DNA from: Acidiferrobacteraceae bacterium
GTDB taxonomy: Bacteria > Pseudomonadota > Gammaproteobacteria > Acidiferrobacterales > SZUA-150
DNA: 45,066 nt
Assembly: GCA_003228915.1 (NCBI GenBank)
Contig: QIGL01000024.1
Span: 1 to 45,066 of the forward strand
Direction: 5' to 3'
The notes beneath the pieces are model-generated. The model worked only from the letters and a program-made list of their open reading frames with translations. It did no database searches and was not told where the DNA came from. Within the stretch, counting starts at the first letter, position 1. The number at the start of each line of letters is the position of its first letter. The position numbers were made by a program, and so were the translations under genes. This document shows, in pieces, positions 1 to 7,722 of the stretch.

Positions 1-1773
1 TTGGTAACGGGTGTTTTGGGCATAAATCGTCACCGATATAGCCTCATTTATCATGTACTGTGCATCAAGGCCGATGCCTGTTTCACTGAGGTCGGTCAGG
101 CCGATCTCGGAATCAGTGTAATCATAAACTGCCGTATCCGCTTGCAGACCCAAAACCAGGCTCTCAATTCCGGAATAAGTGAGATTGATAGCTGCCTTAT
201 TACCTTTGCGATCGGCCATATTATACTTTCGGGTTAAGGTATTTTCCGGCGGTGTTAGTACCGGGATTTGCTGGTAGTCGTCTACCTTGCGGTCGCTGGC
301 CTCTACCTTGAGCCGGGCGTGGACTGCATCACTAATACTATTGCCGATGGCCGCCCACAGGCCGGTTTCTTTTTGTTTTTCGACGGCCTGGAAAGTGCGA
401 TCCCTGGTAACATATTTTACCCCGCCATCCAGTTTTATTTTATTCTCAAAACGATGGCCCAGATCAAACTTAAATCTTTGTTTCCTGAAACTGTAGGCGG
501 GATTTATTCGTGGGTTTGCAGATAGTGTGGTGTCCGCGATGACATAATCATACTGGTTTGATTTTGTATTATTAACCTGTTCCTGGTAATCATATAAAAT
601 ATTCAGTCGCGTCCGGGGAAGAAAGCGCCAGTTAGCTTTTAATGTGCCGGTGTTGGCAATAATTTCACCACCCAGGGATGCAACTGGTAAGGCCGAGGCA
701 CCCACCGCGCTATTTATAGTGTAGGGTAAAAAATCCTGGTCCTGGGTCATACGCCCGTAAGAAAAATATCCGGCCAGGTTCAGTTTGTCGACACCGTGGT
801 AATTGACTGTCAGCATCAACTGTTGCATATCATTGTCAGGATCAGTCGCTGCCTGGCCTACGGTCACAGGTGGTGGTCCGGCTGGCTCGGTATAAGCATT
901 CTGCCATCGCAGTGATTCATTGGCATTACGAAAACTGGAGTTGATAAAAGCGAGCCGGCCTGAAAAATCATTACCTTTATAGTTGGCTGCCAAACCCACC
1001 TGGTCTGTTACATAGTCTACAGGCGCGGCCAGAATCGCAGAGCGAGCCTGCGCAAAGTTGGAGCCAATAGCTGCACCAAAACTTTGCCGGCCTTCCTTGG
1101 CCTGGCGATCAAAATTCAGGTCATAGGAAATTCGACTGCTCTGGTTATAGGTTGCACCCAGTTTAATGTTCTGGCGCTGGGTGTATAAGTCTGCATCCCG
1201 CAGGCTCTCATTTATGGTCGTGAATCCGGAAGTATCCGGTGCTGCCACCCAACTAGATGGTAGTGATTGGTTTGCACCGCCGCTATAGGGGGTGCGGCCA
1301 GTGTCTTCGTCGTACTTGTATAGTTGATCGTATAATAATTTAAGTTTATATGTTCCCTGCTTGCCGCCTTCCAGTTCCAGGGAACGATTATCCAGGCCCA
1401 GCCGGTCGCCTCTTGCCTTAAAATAATTGCCACTGCCATCGCGATACTGGCTGTCAAAATTTAGAACCGCGAATACACCTTTTTTATTCAGGCCGTTGTA
1501 TTGACCAAACTGGTAGGAATCATTGCTGACATAACCAAGACCGGCATCGATTTGCAAATACCAGGGTTCTTCGGATGCATCGGGGCAGTATTTACATTTC
1601 CATTTTTTCTTGAGTGCTGCTATTTCTTCGGTACTAAGATCGGGGTCCATAAGTACTGCAATTTCTTCAGCAGTCAAATTAGAGTTGACTATCTCGGGGT
1701 CGGCAAGCACTGGTTGTGCCGCCAACAGTAACGCTATCAGCATGTAAAAACTTTTTTTAGTTTTTTTAATCAT
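1..1773 (-). CDS. MtrB/PioB-family outer-membrane beta-barrel protein (partial, 3' end outside window)
   Basis: The minus-strand frame is open from the ATG at 1773 to base 1 (591 codons) and runs off the window. The first 24 or so residues form a signal peptide ending in a VLA-type cleavage site. Near residue 60 is a CKYC (CxxC) motif like the one near the N-terminus of MtrB proteins. After that come alternating polar and aromatic strands typical of a large beta-barrel. In this family the barrel sheathes a periplasmic multihaem cytochrome and carries electrons across the outer membrane. The gene lies 92 bp downstream of a decahaem cytochrome on the same strand, which is the usual mtrA-mtrB order. 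Its ribosome binding site is ATCAGGAGCATC just before the ATG. The family assignment rests on CxxC, barrel character and context. Whether it serves metal oxidation, metal reduction or DMSO-type respiration cannot be told. Confidence 0.85.
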   Translation of the reverse strand, partial: MIKKTKKSFYMLIALLLAAQPVLADPEIVNSNLTAEEIAVLMDPDLSTEEIAALKKKWKCKYCPDASEEPWYLQIDAGLGYVSNDSYQFGQYNGLNKKGVFAVLNFDSQYRDGSGNYFKARGDRLGLDNRSLELEGGKQGTYKLKLLYDQLYKYDEDTGRTPYSGGANQSLPSSWVAAPDTSGFTTINESLRDADLYTQRQNIKLGATYNQSSRISYDLNFDRQAKEGRQSFGAAIGSNFAQARSAILAAPVDYVTDQVGLAANYKGNDFSGRLAFINSSFRNANESLRWQNAYTEPAGPPPVTVGQAATDPDNDMQQLMLTVNYHGVDKLNLAGYFSYGRMTQDQDFLPYTINSAVGASALPVASLGGEIIANTGTLKANWRFLPRTRLNILYDYQEQVNNTKSNQYDYVIADTTLSANPRINPAYSFRKQRFKFDLGHRFENKIKLDGGVKYVTRDRTFQAVEKQKETGLWAAIGNSISDAVHARLKVEASDRKVDDYQQIPVLTPPENTLTRKYNMADRKGNKAAINLTYSGIESLVLGLQADTAVYDYTDSEIGLTDLSETGIGLDAQYMINEAISVTIYAQNTRYQ

Positions 1774-1865
1774 GGTGATGCTCCTGATAAAAATTCACTT
1801 AATACTTGTTACATTTCACCTGCTTCTCGTCCTGTTATCGATGTTATCCTTAAAGCCATAAAATA

Positions 1866-2843
1866 CTAACGTAATAACTTCACGCCCGATGGATGATTGC
1901 TGCCATGTATCCTGGAGTGGCAGTTCAAGCAACTTTTTGATAACAGAAACTGGTTTGGTGTCCCACCCGGCAGGCCACTGCCATTATAGGCAGTACTGGG
2001 GTGACCGCCCGAGGCATGGCAAGACTGGCACAATAATGGCGGAATTTTCTTTAGTAACGAGCCATAAACCGATCCGTGGGGGCTATGACAAATTGTGCAG
2101 TCTTCCTGTACCGGGGCATGGGCCCACAAGTATGGTCCACGTTTTTCAGCATGGCAGGTATAACAAAGCTCGTTGGTGTTTGGTGTTTTAACCAGCTTTT
2201 CATTAAACGTACCGTGGGGATTGTGGCACTGGGAACAGCGAATTTTGTCAAAACGCACCGGGTGTGTTGAGGTACGCTGGAATTCTGCCCGTTGTTTTAG
2301 GTGACAGGAGACACATTTTTCTGTCTGGGTCCGGGCCTGCAACATAGGATCACTGCGGGTATGAACGGTATGGCAGTCGGCACAAACAACACCCGCATCT
2401 TCATGAATACCGCCCTGCCAGTTAGCCCGGGTATGATCATTGTGACAACTCATGCAAACTTTATTTTGTTCGGCGGGTGGCGTCCAGGCCTTTGAGCCAA
2501 ATGCCCGTATCGGGGCCTTTTTTTCACCTTTTTTTGTTTTTTTCTGGTGATCGCCACCACGACCATGACAGGTCTCACATTGCAGTCCAGCCATAGGTGT
2601 CCGGGCATCACCACGCTCACCATGCTTGGTATAAAATAACGGTAAGACAGGATATTCGTTATCCTCATCATGGCATTTGAGGCAGGTATCAGCGCCCTTT
2701 TTGGAATAGCTGATTTCTTTTTTATTCTGGGTATTATTATTTTGGCTATTAACCGGGTCGGCCGCCGGGGCAGACATCGATACTGATAATAAAATAGTGA
2801 TGTAGATTATTTGATAAATATAACTACGCGCAGAATGGTACAT
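1866..2843 (-). CDS. DmsE/MtrA-family decahaem c-type cytochrome
   Basis: 325 residues with a signal peptide (about 1-28, ending SAPAA) and exactly ten CXXCH haem-binding motifs, with first cysteines near residues 54, 89, 130, 154, 177, 203, 227, 249, 272 and 305. This number, the length and the NPHG/SPHG spacers match the MtrA/DmsE/PioA periplasmic decahaem family, which passes electrons between the periplasm and an outer-membrane porin. ATG at 2843 follows an AGGAGA ribosome binding site. It lies between a monohaem lipoprotein cytochrome upstream and an MtrB-type porin downstream, all on the minus strand, so a porin-cytochrome conduit is very likely. The direction of electron flow is not determined by the sequence. 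Confidence 0.93.
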   Translation of the reverse strand: MYHSARSYIYQIIYITILLSVSMSAPAADPVNSQNNNTQNKKEISYSKKGADTCLKCHDEDNEYPVLPLFYTKHGERGDARTPMAGLQCETCHGRGGDHQKKTKKGEKKAPIRAFGSKAWTPPAEQNKVCMSCHNDHTRANWQGGIHEDAGVVCADCHTVHTRSDPMLQARTQTEKCVSCHLKQRAEFQRTSTHPVRFDKIRCSQCHNPHGTFNEKLVKTPNTNELCYTCHAEKRGPYLWAHAPVQEDCTICHSPHGSVYGSLLKKIPPLLCQSCHASGGHPSTAYNGSGLPGGTPNQFLLSKSCLNCHSRIHGSNHPSGVKLLR

Positions 2844-2927
2844 TTTCCCGGTCTCCTCGTGCCCTGTTTAGAACGGACATTCTTATTGGTGCGGAGTAGT
2901 TTAACTGGTTTTACCTGCTCCTGTCAG

Positions 2928-3296
2928 TTACAACGTCGCCAAGTAAGCCACAAGATCATCAACACGCTGCTGACTCACATCGTTAAGCTGGGTCATCATT
3001 TTATTTGTTGGGTCAAGCGCAGACATGTCATTAGCAATCAGACCCTGTTTCTGGCTGAGGTCTGAGGAACCAAATGCCGTGGTGGTATCATCGGCACCGG
3101 CTGCGTGGCAGGAACTGCAGTTGGACTGATAGTAGATTTTACCGTTCACAACTGATCCGATGGGAGCGCCGCCGCCATCGTCTACTATCACCGTGCTGTG
3201 CAGGTTATCGCTACTGCTTTCATAACAGCCAACCACAGCAAAACTCAGGATCAGCACCAGTGTGATTTGTTTTATCCTGTGTATTATCCTGTTCAT
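2928..3296 (-). CDS. Monohaem c-type cytochrome lipoprotein
   Basis: About 122 residues. A hydrophobic signal ends in the lipobox VVGC, so the mature protein should be lipid-anchored. A single CSSCH haem motif lies in a short class-I-like cytochrome domain (NGKIYYQSNCSSCHAAGAD), with a later Met-containing segment (NKMMTQL) that could give the distal ligand. The ATG at 3296 is preferred because GAAGGTGA lies just upstream; an in-frame GTG at 3305 overlaps that ribosome binding site. It sits 13 bp after the stop of the PKD dihaem gene and 84 bp before the decahaem gene, so it is probably co-transcribed. A role as a small electron shuttle at the outer membrane is inferred from context. Confidence 0.85.
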   Translation of the reverse strand: MNRIIHRIKQITLVLILSFAVVGCYESSSDNLHSTVIVDDGGGAPIGSVVNGKIYYQSNCSSCHAAGADDTTTAFGSSDLSQKQGLIANDMSALDPTNKMMTQLNDVSQQRVDDLVAYLATL

Positions 3297-3317
3297 GGTC
3301 ATCACCTTCTAAATAAA

Positions 3318-4613
3318 TTATTTCATTTTCATGTCAGCCAGATACTCAGCGATTAATTCCGCGGCACCGCCTGGTAATACAATTGATTGCATTTCTGGTT
3401 CCTTGGCAATCGCTTTATTGATGTCGCTGGCAGATTTATTGCGAACCTCTTCGTATAGACCGCCATCACCATTTGGGCCATGACACGACAGGCAGTAGGC
3501 GTTGTAATACTCTTCACCTGTCGTTGGTGGTGGTGCACCCGCGACTGTAACCGTGGTGGTGGCAACACCGGTCATGAAACTTGCATCCTGTACGGCCACT
3601 GTCAGTGTATAACTGCCCTGGGTCGCATAAGTATGTGACACAGCCGGCGTAGTTGTCGTTACAAACGCGCTACCATCACCATAATCCCAGAGATAACGGG
3701 TAATCGCGGAATCATGGGTTGAGCCCGAGGCATCAAAATTAATCACCACTGTTGGTTCACCGGTATAGGGGCCGCCGGGATTGGCTGACGGAATCATGGC
3801 GCCGCCAATCGTGATATCAACGAAGGTCTTGTTGGTTAGATTAGTATCGTCGGTTACCTTCAGGGTCGTCGTATAAGTGCCGGCTACCGCAAAACTATGG
3901 GTAGCGATAGCACCCGTGGCGACTGTGCCATCACCAAAATCCCAATCATATTGAGTTATCGTGCCATCAACATCAGTTGACCCGGAACCGTCAAAGGTAA
4001 CAGTCACTGCGACAGGCGCGGTTAACGGGGCCTTGATTGCCGCAACTGGCGCCTGGGCGGCTCCGGTAGAAACAGTCACTAGCAAAACTGCCGTGCTGCC
4101 GCCATCACCGCTGGTGCCGCCGTTGGCATCGGCAGACAGCCCAGCACCATACAAAGTGTAATTGCCGCCTACTGCAGGTGCTGTCCAGTCAAAAGACCAG
4201 GATACATTTCCATTTGTTGCTGCAACAGCTGGCTGCTGATGAGTTAGCTCACCAGAGAGTAACCGTGTATTGGCCTGGGTGCTGATTAAAGTACCGCCTT
4301 GCGCACTAATATCCAGTCCGCCGATATTCTGCTGGCCACCAGTCATGGTAAACGTAAAGGTGCTTGTCGAAGAAGGCTGAACACTGGTAGGGCCAGTAAT
4401 GCTGACCGAGGGTAAAACACCGCCTGAATGACAGTTGCTGCAAGTCGCGCCACCACCTGCAAGTGGGTTGCCAGAATGATTAATGATGCCACCACTGGAC
4501 GTGAATGAGATCGGGATATTGAAAATCCCTATAATCAGGATACCTGCAATAGCAATAATATAATGACTATTTTTCAAGATCCCTCCTTTGCCATTCAGAA
4601 ACAGTTTCGACAC
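3318..4613 (-). CDS. Secreted PKD-repeat dihaem cytochrome-like protein
   Basis: 431 residues. A signal or anchor segment at about 15-36 is followed by a CSNCHSGG motif at 58-65 in the GNPLAGGGATCSNCH context seen in exported surface proteins. A beta-rich domain comes next, then two PKD domains at about 190-275 and 276-365 (YDWDFGDG and YLWDYGDG signatures), and a C-terminal small cytochrome c domain with CLSCH at 374-378. It therefore has two potential haem sites joined by a protein- or polymer-binding stalk. GTG at 4613 has AAAGGAGG upstream. An in-frame TTG at 4577 has its own AAAGGAGGGA and would give a neat signal peptide. It heads the cytochrome operon and could act as an extracellular electron-exchange or substrate-contact partner of the conduit (inference). 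Confidence 0.8.
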   Translation of the reverse strand: MSKLFLNGKGGILKNSHYIIAIAGILIIGIFNIPISFTSSGGIINHSGNPLAGGGATCSNCHSGGVLPSVSITGPTSVQPSSTSTFTFTMTGGQQNIGGLDISAQGGTLISTQANTRLLSGELTHQQPAVAATNGNVSWSFDWTAPAVGGNYTLYGAGLSADANGGTSGDGGSTAVLLVTVSTGAAQAPVAAIKAPLTAPVAVTVTFDGSGSTDVDGTITQYDWDFGDGTVATGAIATHSFAVAGTYTTTLKVTDDTNLTNKTFVDITIGGAMIPSANPGGPYTGEPTVVINFDASGSTHDSAITRYLWDYGDGSAFVTTTTPAVSHTYATQGSYTLTVAVQDASFMTGVATTTVTVAGAPPPTTGEEYYNAYCLSCHGPNGDGGLYEEVRNKSASDINKAIAKEPEMQSIVLPGGAAELIAEYLADMKMK

Positions 4614-4635
4614 GGCTAATCCTCCTTTGCTGGGG
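4575..4635 (-). promoter_or_regulatory. Two strong ribosome binding sites, two possible starts for the PKD cytochrome
   Basis: On the minus strand AAAGGAGGATTAGCC precedes GTG at 4613, and AAAGGAGGGATC precedes an in-frame TTG at 4577. The shorter product would start KNSHYIIAIAGILIIG, a compact export signal. The longer one adds 12 residues including a basic stretch. Both are plausible from the sequence alone. Confidence 0.5.
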
Positions 4636-4789
4636 GGCTATCATTCAATAGCTAACCTGCTGCGCATTCTCACTGTATCCCTAAGGTCGCTTTCTCGTCA
4701 ATAAGTACCGGTGTAACTGTAAGTCATTCAATATTAAAGAATTAATCCAACCTCTCGTAACTACAATACTTAATAGGCGGATTAATAAC

Positions 4790-4805
4790 AATGACCTGGA
4801 TCAGG
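4790..4805. promoter_or_regulatory. CRP/FNR-like palindrome upstream of the cytochrome operon
   Basis: AATGACCTGGATCAGG contains TGA-N6-TCA with the same CCTGG centre as the perfect sites at 15381 and 16348. It lies about 185 bp upstream of the GTG of the PKD cytochrome, in a 301-bp gap with no gene. The outer bases deviate from TGTGA/TCACA, so it would be a weaker site or one for a related CRP/FNR-family regulator. Nothing else recognisable was found in 4614-4914. Confidence 0.35.
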
Positions 4806-4914
4806 TTTAGAATAAAAAATGGTGGATTCTCTATGGAGATGTATTTGCAGATATTCGACCAAATGCATGGCCAAGGATTAACAAGACTTTAAGAAACCAC
4901 CAGATAGCGACGGT

Positions 4915-5406
4915 TTAAAGTTTTTTGAGAATGTCAGCGCCTTTTTGTTTAACTGTTTTTGCTTTTTTACCATCGATCGTTAACTCGATATATTCAAAAC
5001 ATTGATCGAGCGCTTTGCTTAAGGCCTTTTGTGTGTCGTCGATTTCCATAAAACGTTTTGTTGCGCGCTCGCCAAATTCTGCGCCGACAACGTCTCGAAC
5101 CATGCCAACAATTTCCCACTTGGCCATGGTCGTTGGTGATTCATTGCCAGTTTTTCCGACAACACTAGGCGCAGGCGCATCAGTGGTAAATTTGTTTTGA
5201 TCCTGGACATATCCCCCGGTGACGAGATCCTGGAGATAGTCTTCAAGTTCCGCAAGACTAATGGCTTTTTTCTTCAGGGCGGCGACGTTTGATTTGCCGT
5301 CAATGAGTATTAATACCATGCGCAAGGCCTGGGACAAGTTGTATTTTCTTGTCTTGAGCTCTTCAACACCTTTTACTGTTTTCTTTAATACTGTCGTTTG
5401 TTCCAT
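4915..5406 (-). CDS. Conserved-looking hypothetical protein, possible winged-helix N-terminus
   Basis: 163 residues, not recognised. The N-terminal 75 residues (TRKYNLSQALRMVLILIDGK, then a helical segment and VTGGYVQ) resemble small winged-helix modules of soluble proteobacterial proteins. A linker rich in Pro/Ser/Thr follows, then a helical C-terminal domain (about 92-163) with a conserved-looking QCFEYIELTIDGKKA segment. No signal peptide or membrane segment is seen. ATG at 5406 has only a weak ribosome binding site. The gene is 40 bp downstream of a small membrane-protein gene on the same strand, so the two may form an operon just upstream of the cytochrome genes. Function unknown. Confidence 0.65.
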   Translation of the reverse strand: MEQTTVLKKTVKGVEELKTRKYNLSQALRMVLILIDGKSNVAALKKKAISLAELEDYLQDLVTGGYVQDQNKFTTDAPAPSVVGKTGNESPTTMAKWEIVGMVRDVVGAEFGERATKRFMEIDDTQKALSKALDQCFEYIELTIDGKKAKTVKQKGADILKKL

Positions 5407-5446
5407 GATCTACATCTAAAATTTTTATCTAATCGTGTTGAGTCGC

Positions 5447-5746
5447 TTATTGTACCAGTACTTTTATAATCGACCTGAGTAAATTAATTGTAATCAGCAC
5501 ATATACCGCACCGAAGAAAAATACTACCGAGATAATCAGCCTGAGCACCTCCGGTGAAATTTCACTAAAAAACGGCATGGCCAGGTAACCCAACGAAAAG
5601 AAAACCACCAAACCGGTGAGAATATTCCATTTTGCACCAATCTTGCCACCAGGAATATTTTTTTTCTGGGCGATGACAGACCATAAACAGTAAAGCATTA
5701 CTACAACCGCAGCTATATCCAAAACAAGCGTGAGACTAATTTCCAT
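5447..5746 (-). CDS. Small three-helix membrane protein, function unknown
   Basis: 99 residues with three hydrophobic segments (about 5-24, 41-60 and 69-92) separated by a short basic loop (AQKKNIPGGKIGAK). A strong ribosome binding site (GGAGGAG) precedes the ATG. The compact layout is that of a small inner-membrane protein. It is followed at 40 bp by the unknown 163-residue gene. No family recognised. Confidence 0.7.
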   Translation of the reverse strand: MEISLTLVLDIAAVVVMLYCLWSVIAQKKNIPGGKIGAKWNILTGLVVFFSLGYLAMPFFSEISPEVLRLIISVVFFFGAVYVLITINLLRSIIKVLVQ

Positions 5747-6031
5747 AACTCCTCCGTGGTTTTGCGCGCTACACTAACCATCTGTACGATTAACGACCTG
5801 AATAATCCATTTATTTCGAGTTTAACATTAAATATAACCTCTTTGGTGCCGGTTAATCAAAAGCAAATATTCTAATTTATATGATTTGAGCCCGTTTTTA
5901 TGCTGTATTTTTTAAACTTCGGCAGAAATACTTGTATATAGCACCTAATGCCTGGATCAGGCTCAAGGCCATGATCGGCCCATGAGCTCATCCCAACCTA
6001 ACTTGCTAACGCCAGGATTTTAGGGGAACGT

Positions 6032-6766
6032 ATGCAAAACGAAATTAATCTAGTGGGATACATATTAATGATAGAACTCTATACCGCGGCCACGCCCAAT
6101 GGTTTCAAGGCCTCCATTATGCTTGAAGAATCCGGCCTGGATTATCAAGTCATGCCCATTGATTTGGGGCTGGGGGAACAAAAAAAGAAAAATTATTTAA
6201 AGCTTAATCCCAATGGTCGCATCCCGACGATTGTCGATCGCGACCCTGGCAATGGTGGTGGCGATTTTGCAGTATTTGAATCCGGCGCTATCCTGATTTA
6301 CCTGGCAGATAAATGCGGCAAGTTTTTACCCACGAACACCCCGGAAAATATTCAAGCGCGCTCACGGGTGGTGCAGTGGTTAATGTTTCAAATGGCCGGT
6401 ATCGGACCCATGATGGGGCAAGCCGGTGTATTTTTTCGTTACGCACCGGAAAAAATTCAATACGCTATCGATCGTTACCAGCATGAAAGCCGGCGCCTGT
6501 TAGAGATTTTAAATAAACAGCTGGCTGACAATGAATACCTGGCCGGTGACTATTCGATTGCCGACATCGCTACTTATCCCTGGGCTGTGGCCTATGATTA
6601 TATTGGTGTGAATATTGATGGCCTGGACCATTTGCAAGACTGGCTGGACAGGATTGGACAACGACTGGCGGTGCAAAAAGGCATGTCTATCCCGGAGGCC
6701 GTTGATATGAAAGATGAAGAAAAAAACGCCGAACGGGCCAGGAAGGTAAAGGAATTGCTGGCCTGA
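6032..6766 (+). CDS. Glutathione S-transferase, YfcG/YghU-like
   Basis: 244 residues. An N-terminal thioredoxin-fold domain starts [19 protein letters not shown] and contains the NGRIPTIVD cis-proline segment and [13 protein letters not shown], which bind glutathione. An all-helical C-terminal domain with [10 protein letters not shown] follows. This matches YfcG/YghU-type bacterial GSTs (disulfide reductase or peroxidase activity). YfcG homologues begin at the internal ATG at 6068, but the ATG at 6032 has the better ribosome binding site (AGGGGAACGT), so the start is uncertain by 12 residues. It is convergent with ppiC, and the two share the terminator at 6802. Confidence 0.9.
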   Translation: MQNEINLVGYILMIELYTAATPNGFKASIMLEESGLDYQVMPIDLGLGEQKKKNYLKLNPNGRIPTIVDRDPGNGGGDFAVFESGAILIYLADKCGKFLPTNTPENIQARSRVVQWLMFQMAGIGPMMGQAGVFFRYAPEKIQYAIDRYQHESRRLLEILNKQLADNEYLAGDYSIADIATYPWAVAYDYIGVNIDGLDHLQDWLDRIGQRLAVQKGMSIPEAVDMKDEEKNAERARKVKELLA

Positions 6767-6801
6767 TGTAGGTTAATATTTCATCAACTTAAAGTAGACA
6801 T

Positions 6802-6830
6802 AAAAAAGGGCTGACGAATCAGCCCTTTTG
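6802..6830. terminator. Bidirectional Rho-independent terminator
   Basis: AAAAAAGGGCTGA-CGAA-TCAGCCCTTTT: a 7-bp GC-rich stem flanked by A-run and T-run. It sits between the convergent GST and ppiC genes and should terminate both. Confidence 0.9.
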
Positions 6831-6859
6831 TTATTTCATTTGATTACTTATTAAAATAA

Positions 6860-7141
6860 TCAATCAGTTCGACTGGTGGTTTCCAGTAAGTGAAAACCAA
6901 ACTGGGTCTTGATCGGGCCATGGACCACGTTCAGATCATCGTTAAATACTACTTTGTCGAACTCAGGCACCATCTGGCCCTGACCAAATTCACCTAAATC
7001 ACCACCACTCTTGCCTGATGGGCACTTGGAATGTTCTTTTGCGACTTCGGCGAAATCAGTGCCGCCAGCGATTTGTTTCTTTAAATCCTCACATTGTTCC
7101 TCGGTTTCGACAAGAATATGTCTTGCGCTTGCTCGTGCCAT
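6860..7141 (-). CDS. ppiC: Peptidyl-prolyl cis-trans isomerase C (parvulin)
   Basis: 93 residues when started at the ATG at 7141, which has GGAG seven bases upstream and begins MARASARHILVE as in E. coli PpiC (also 93 residues). A single parvulin domain fills the protein: HILV, CPSGKSGGDLGEFGQGQMVPEF and the final FGFHLL segment. It is a cytoplasmic foldase that accelerates Xaa-Pro isomerisation. The same frame extends upstream to 7270 without a sensible ribosome binding site, and that extension is rejected. It is divergent from arfB. Confidence 0.95.
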   Translation of the reverse strand: MARASARHILVETEEQCEDLKKQIAGGTDFAEVAKEHSKCPSGKSGGDLGEFGQGQMVPEFDKVVFNDDLNVVHGPIKTQFGFHLLETTSRTD

Positions 7142-7296
7142 GGGTAATCTCCAGTTTAAAATTAATCTACAACCGTGTGTGATTATAGCAGATATGCTGG
7201 AATCTGACCGGATCGTATCTGACACAATTACCGTGATTTTTGGGCTCCATGACAGCGCTGGGCAGATCATGGCTGGTCAGAATGCTAGAATACACC

Positions 7297-7722
7297 ATGT
7301 TTCAGATCACACCCAAAATTTTTATCAAGTATCGCGACATTCAATTTAGTGCAATTCGCGCCCAGGGTGCCGGCGGTCAAAATGTTAATAAAGTCTCCAG
7401 CGCGGTGCACTTACGTTTTGATATACGTAACTCGAGCCTGCCTGTTCTTTATAAAAACAGGTTACTGGCCCTGCAAGATACACGCATCACCAAAGACGGG
7501 GTTATTATTATCAAGGCACAGGAATCCCGCAGCCAGCTAAAAAATAAACAAGTTGCCTTAAATCGCCTGCAAGTTTTAATTGGTAGTGTATGTTCCCGTC
7601 CCAAAAAACGCATCGCCACAAAAATTAAACGAAGCACCTTGTTGAAACGTCAACAGGACAAGCGTCGAAATGCGATGAAAAAATCCCTGCGTGGCCGTGT
7701 CCGGGCTCCAAATGATGACTAG
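7297..7722 (+). CDS. arfB: Alternative ribosome-rescue factor B (peptidyl-tRNA hydrolase)
   Basis: 141 residues from the ATG at 7297. That start puts the catalytic GGQ at residues 26-28, the position it has in E. coli ArfB (YaeJ, 140 residues). The RF-1-like domain (AQGAGGQNVNKVSSAVHL) is followed by the basic C-terminal tail that threads into the empty mRNA channel (KKRIATKIKRS, KRQQDKRRNAMKK). The protein hydrolyses peptidyl-tRNA on ribosomes stalled without a stop codon. The frame is open further upstream, but the ribosome binding sites there are no better. Its stop overlaps the convergent glcF stop by four bases. Confidence 0.93.
   Translation: MFQITPKIFIKYRDIQFSAIRAQGAGGQNVNKVSSAVHLRFDIRNSSLPVLYKNRLLALQDTRITKDGVIIIKAQESRSQLKNKQVALNRLQVLIGSVCSRPKKRIATKIKRSTLLKRQQDKRRNAMKKSLRGRVRAPNDD

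Noticed and set aside
5945-5965. TGCCTGGATCAGGC as another CRP-class site
   Set aside because: One half lacks the TGA core at the right spacing; too degenerate to list as a site.
7142-7270. N-terminal extension of ppiC
   Set aside because: No ribosome binding site, overlaps the arfB promoter region, and the 93-residue version matches the family exactly.
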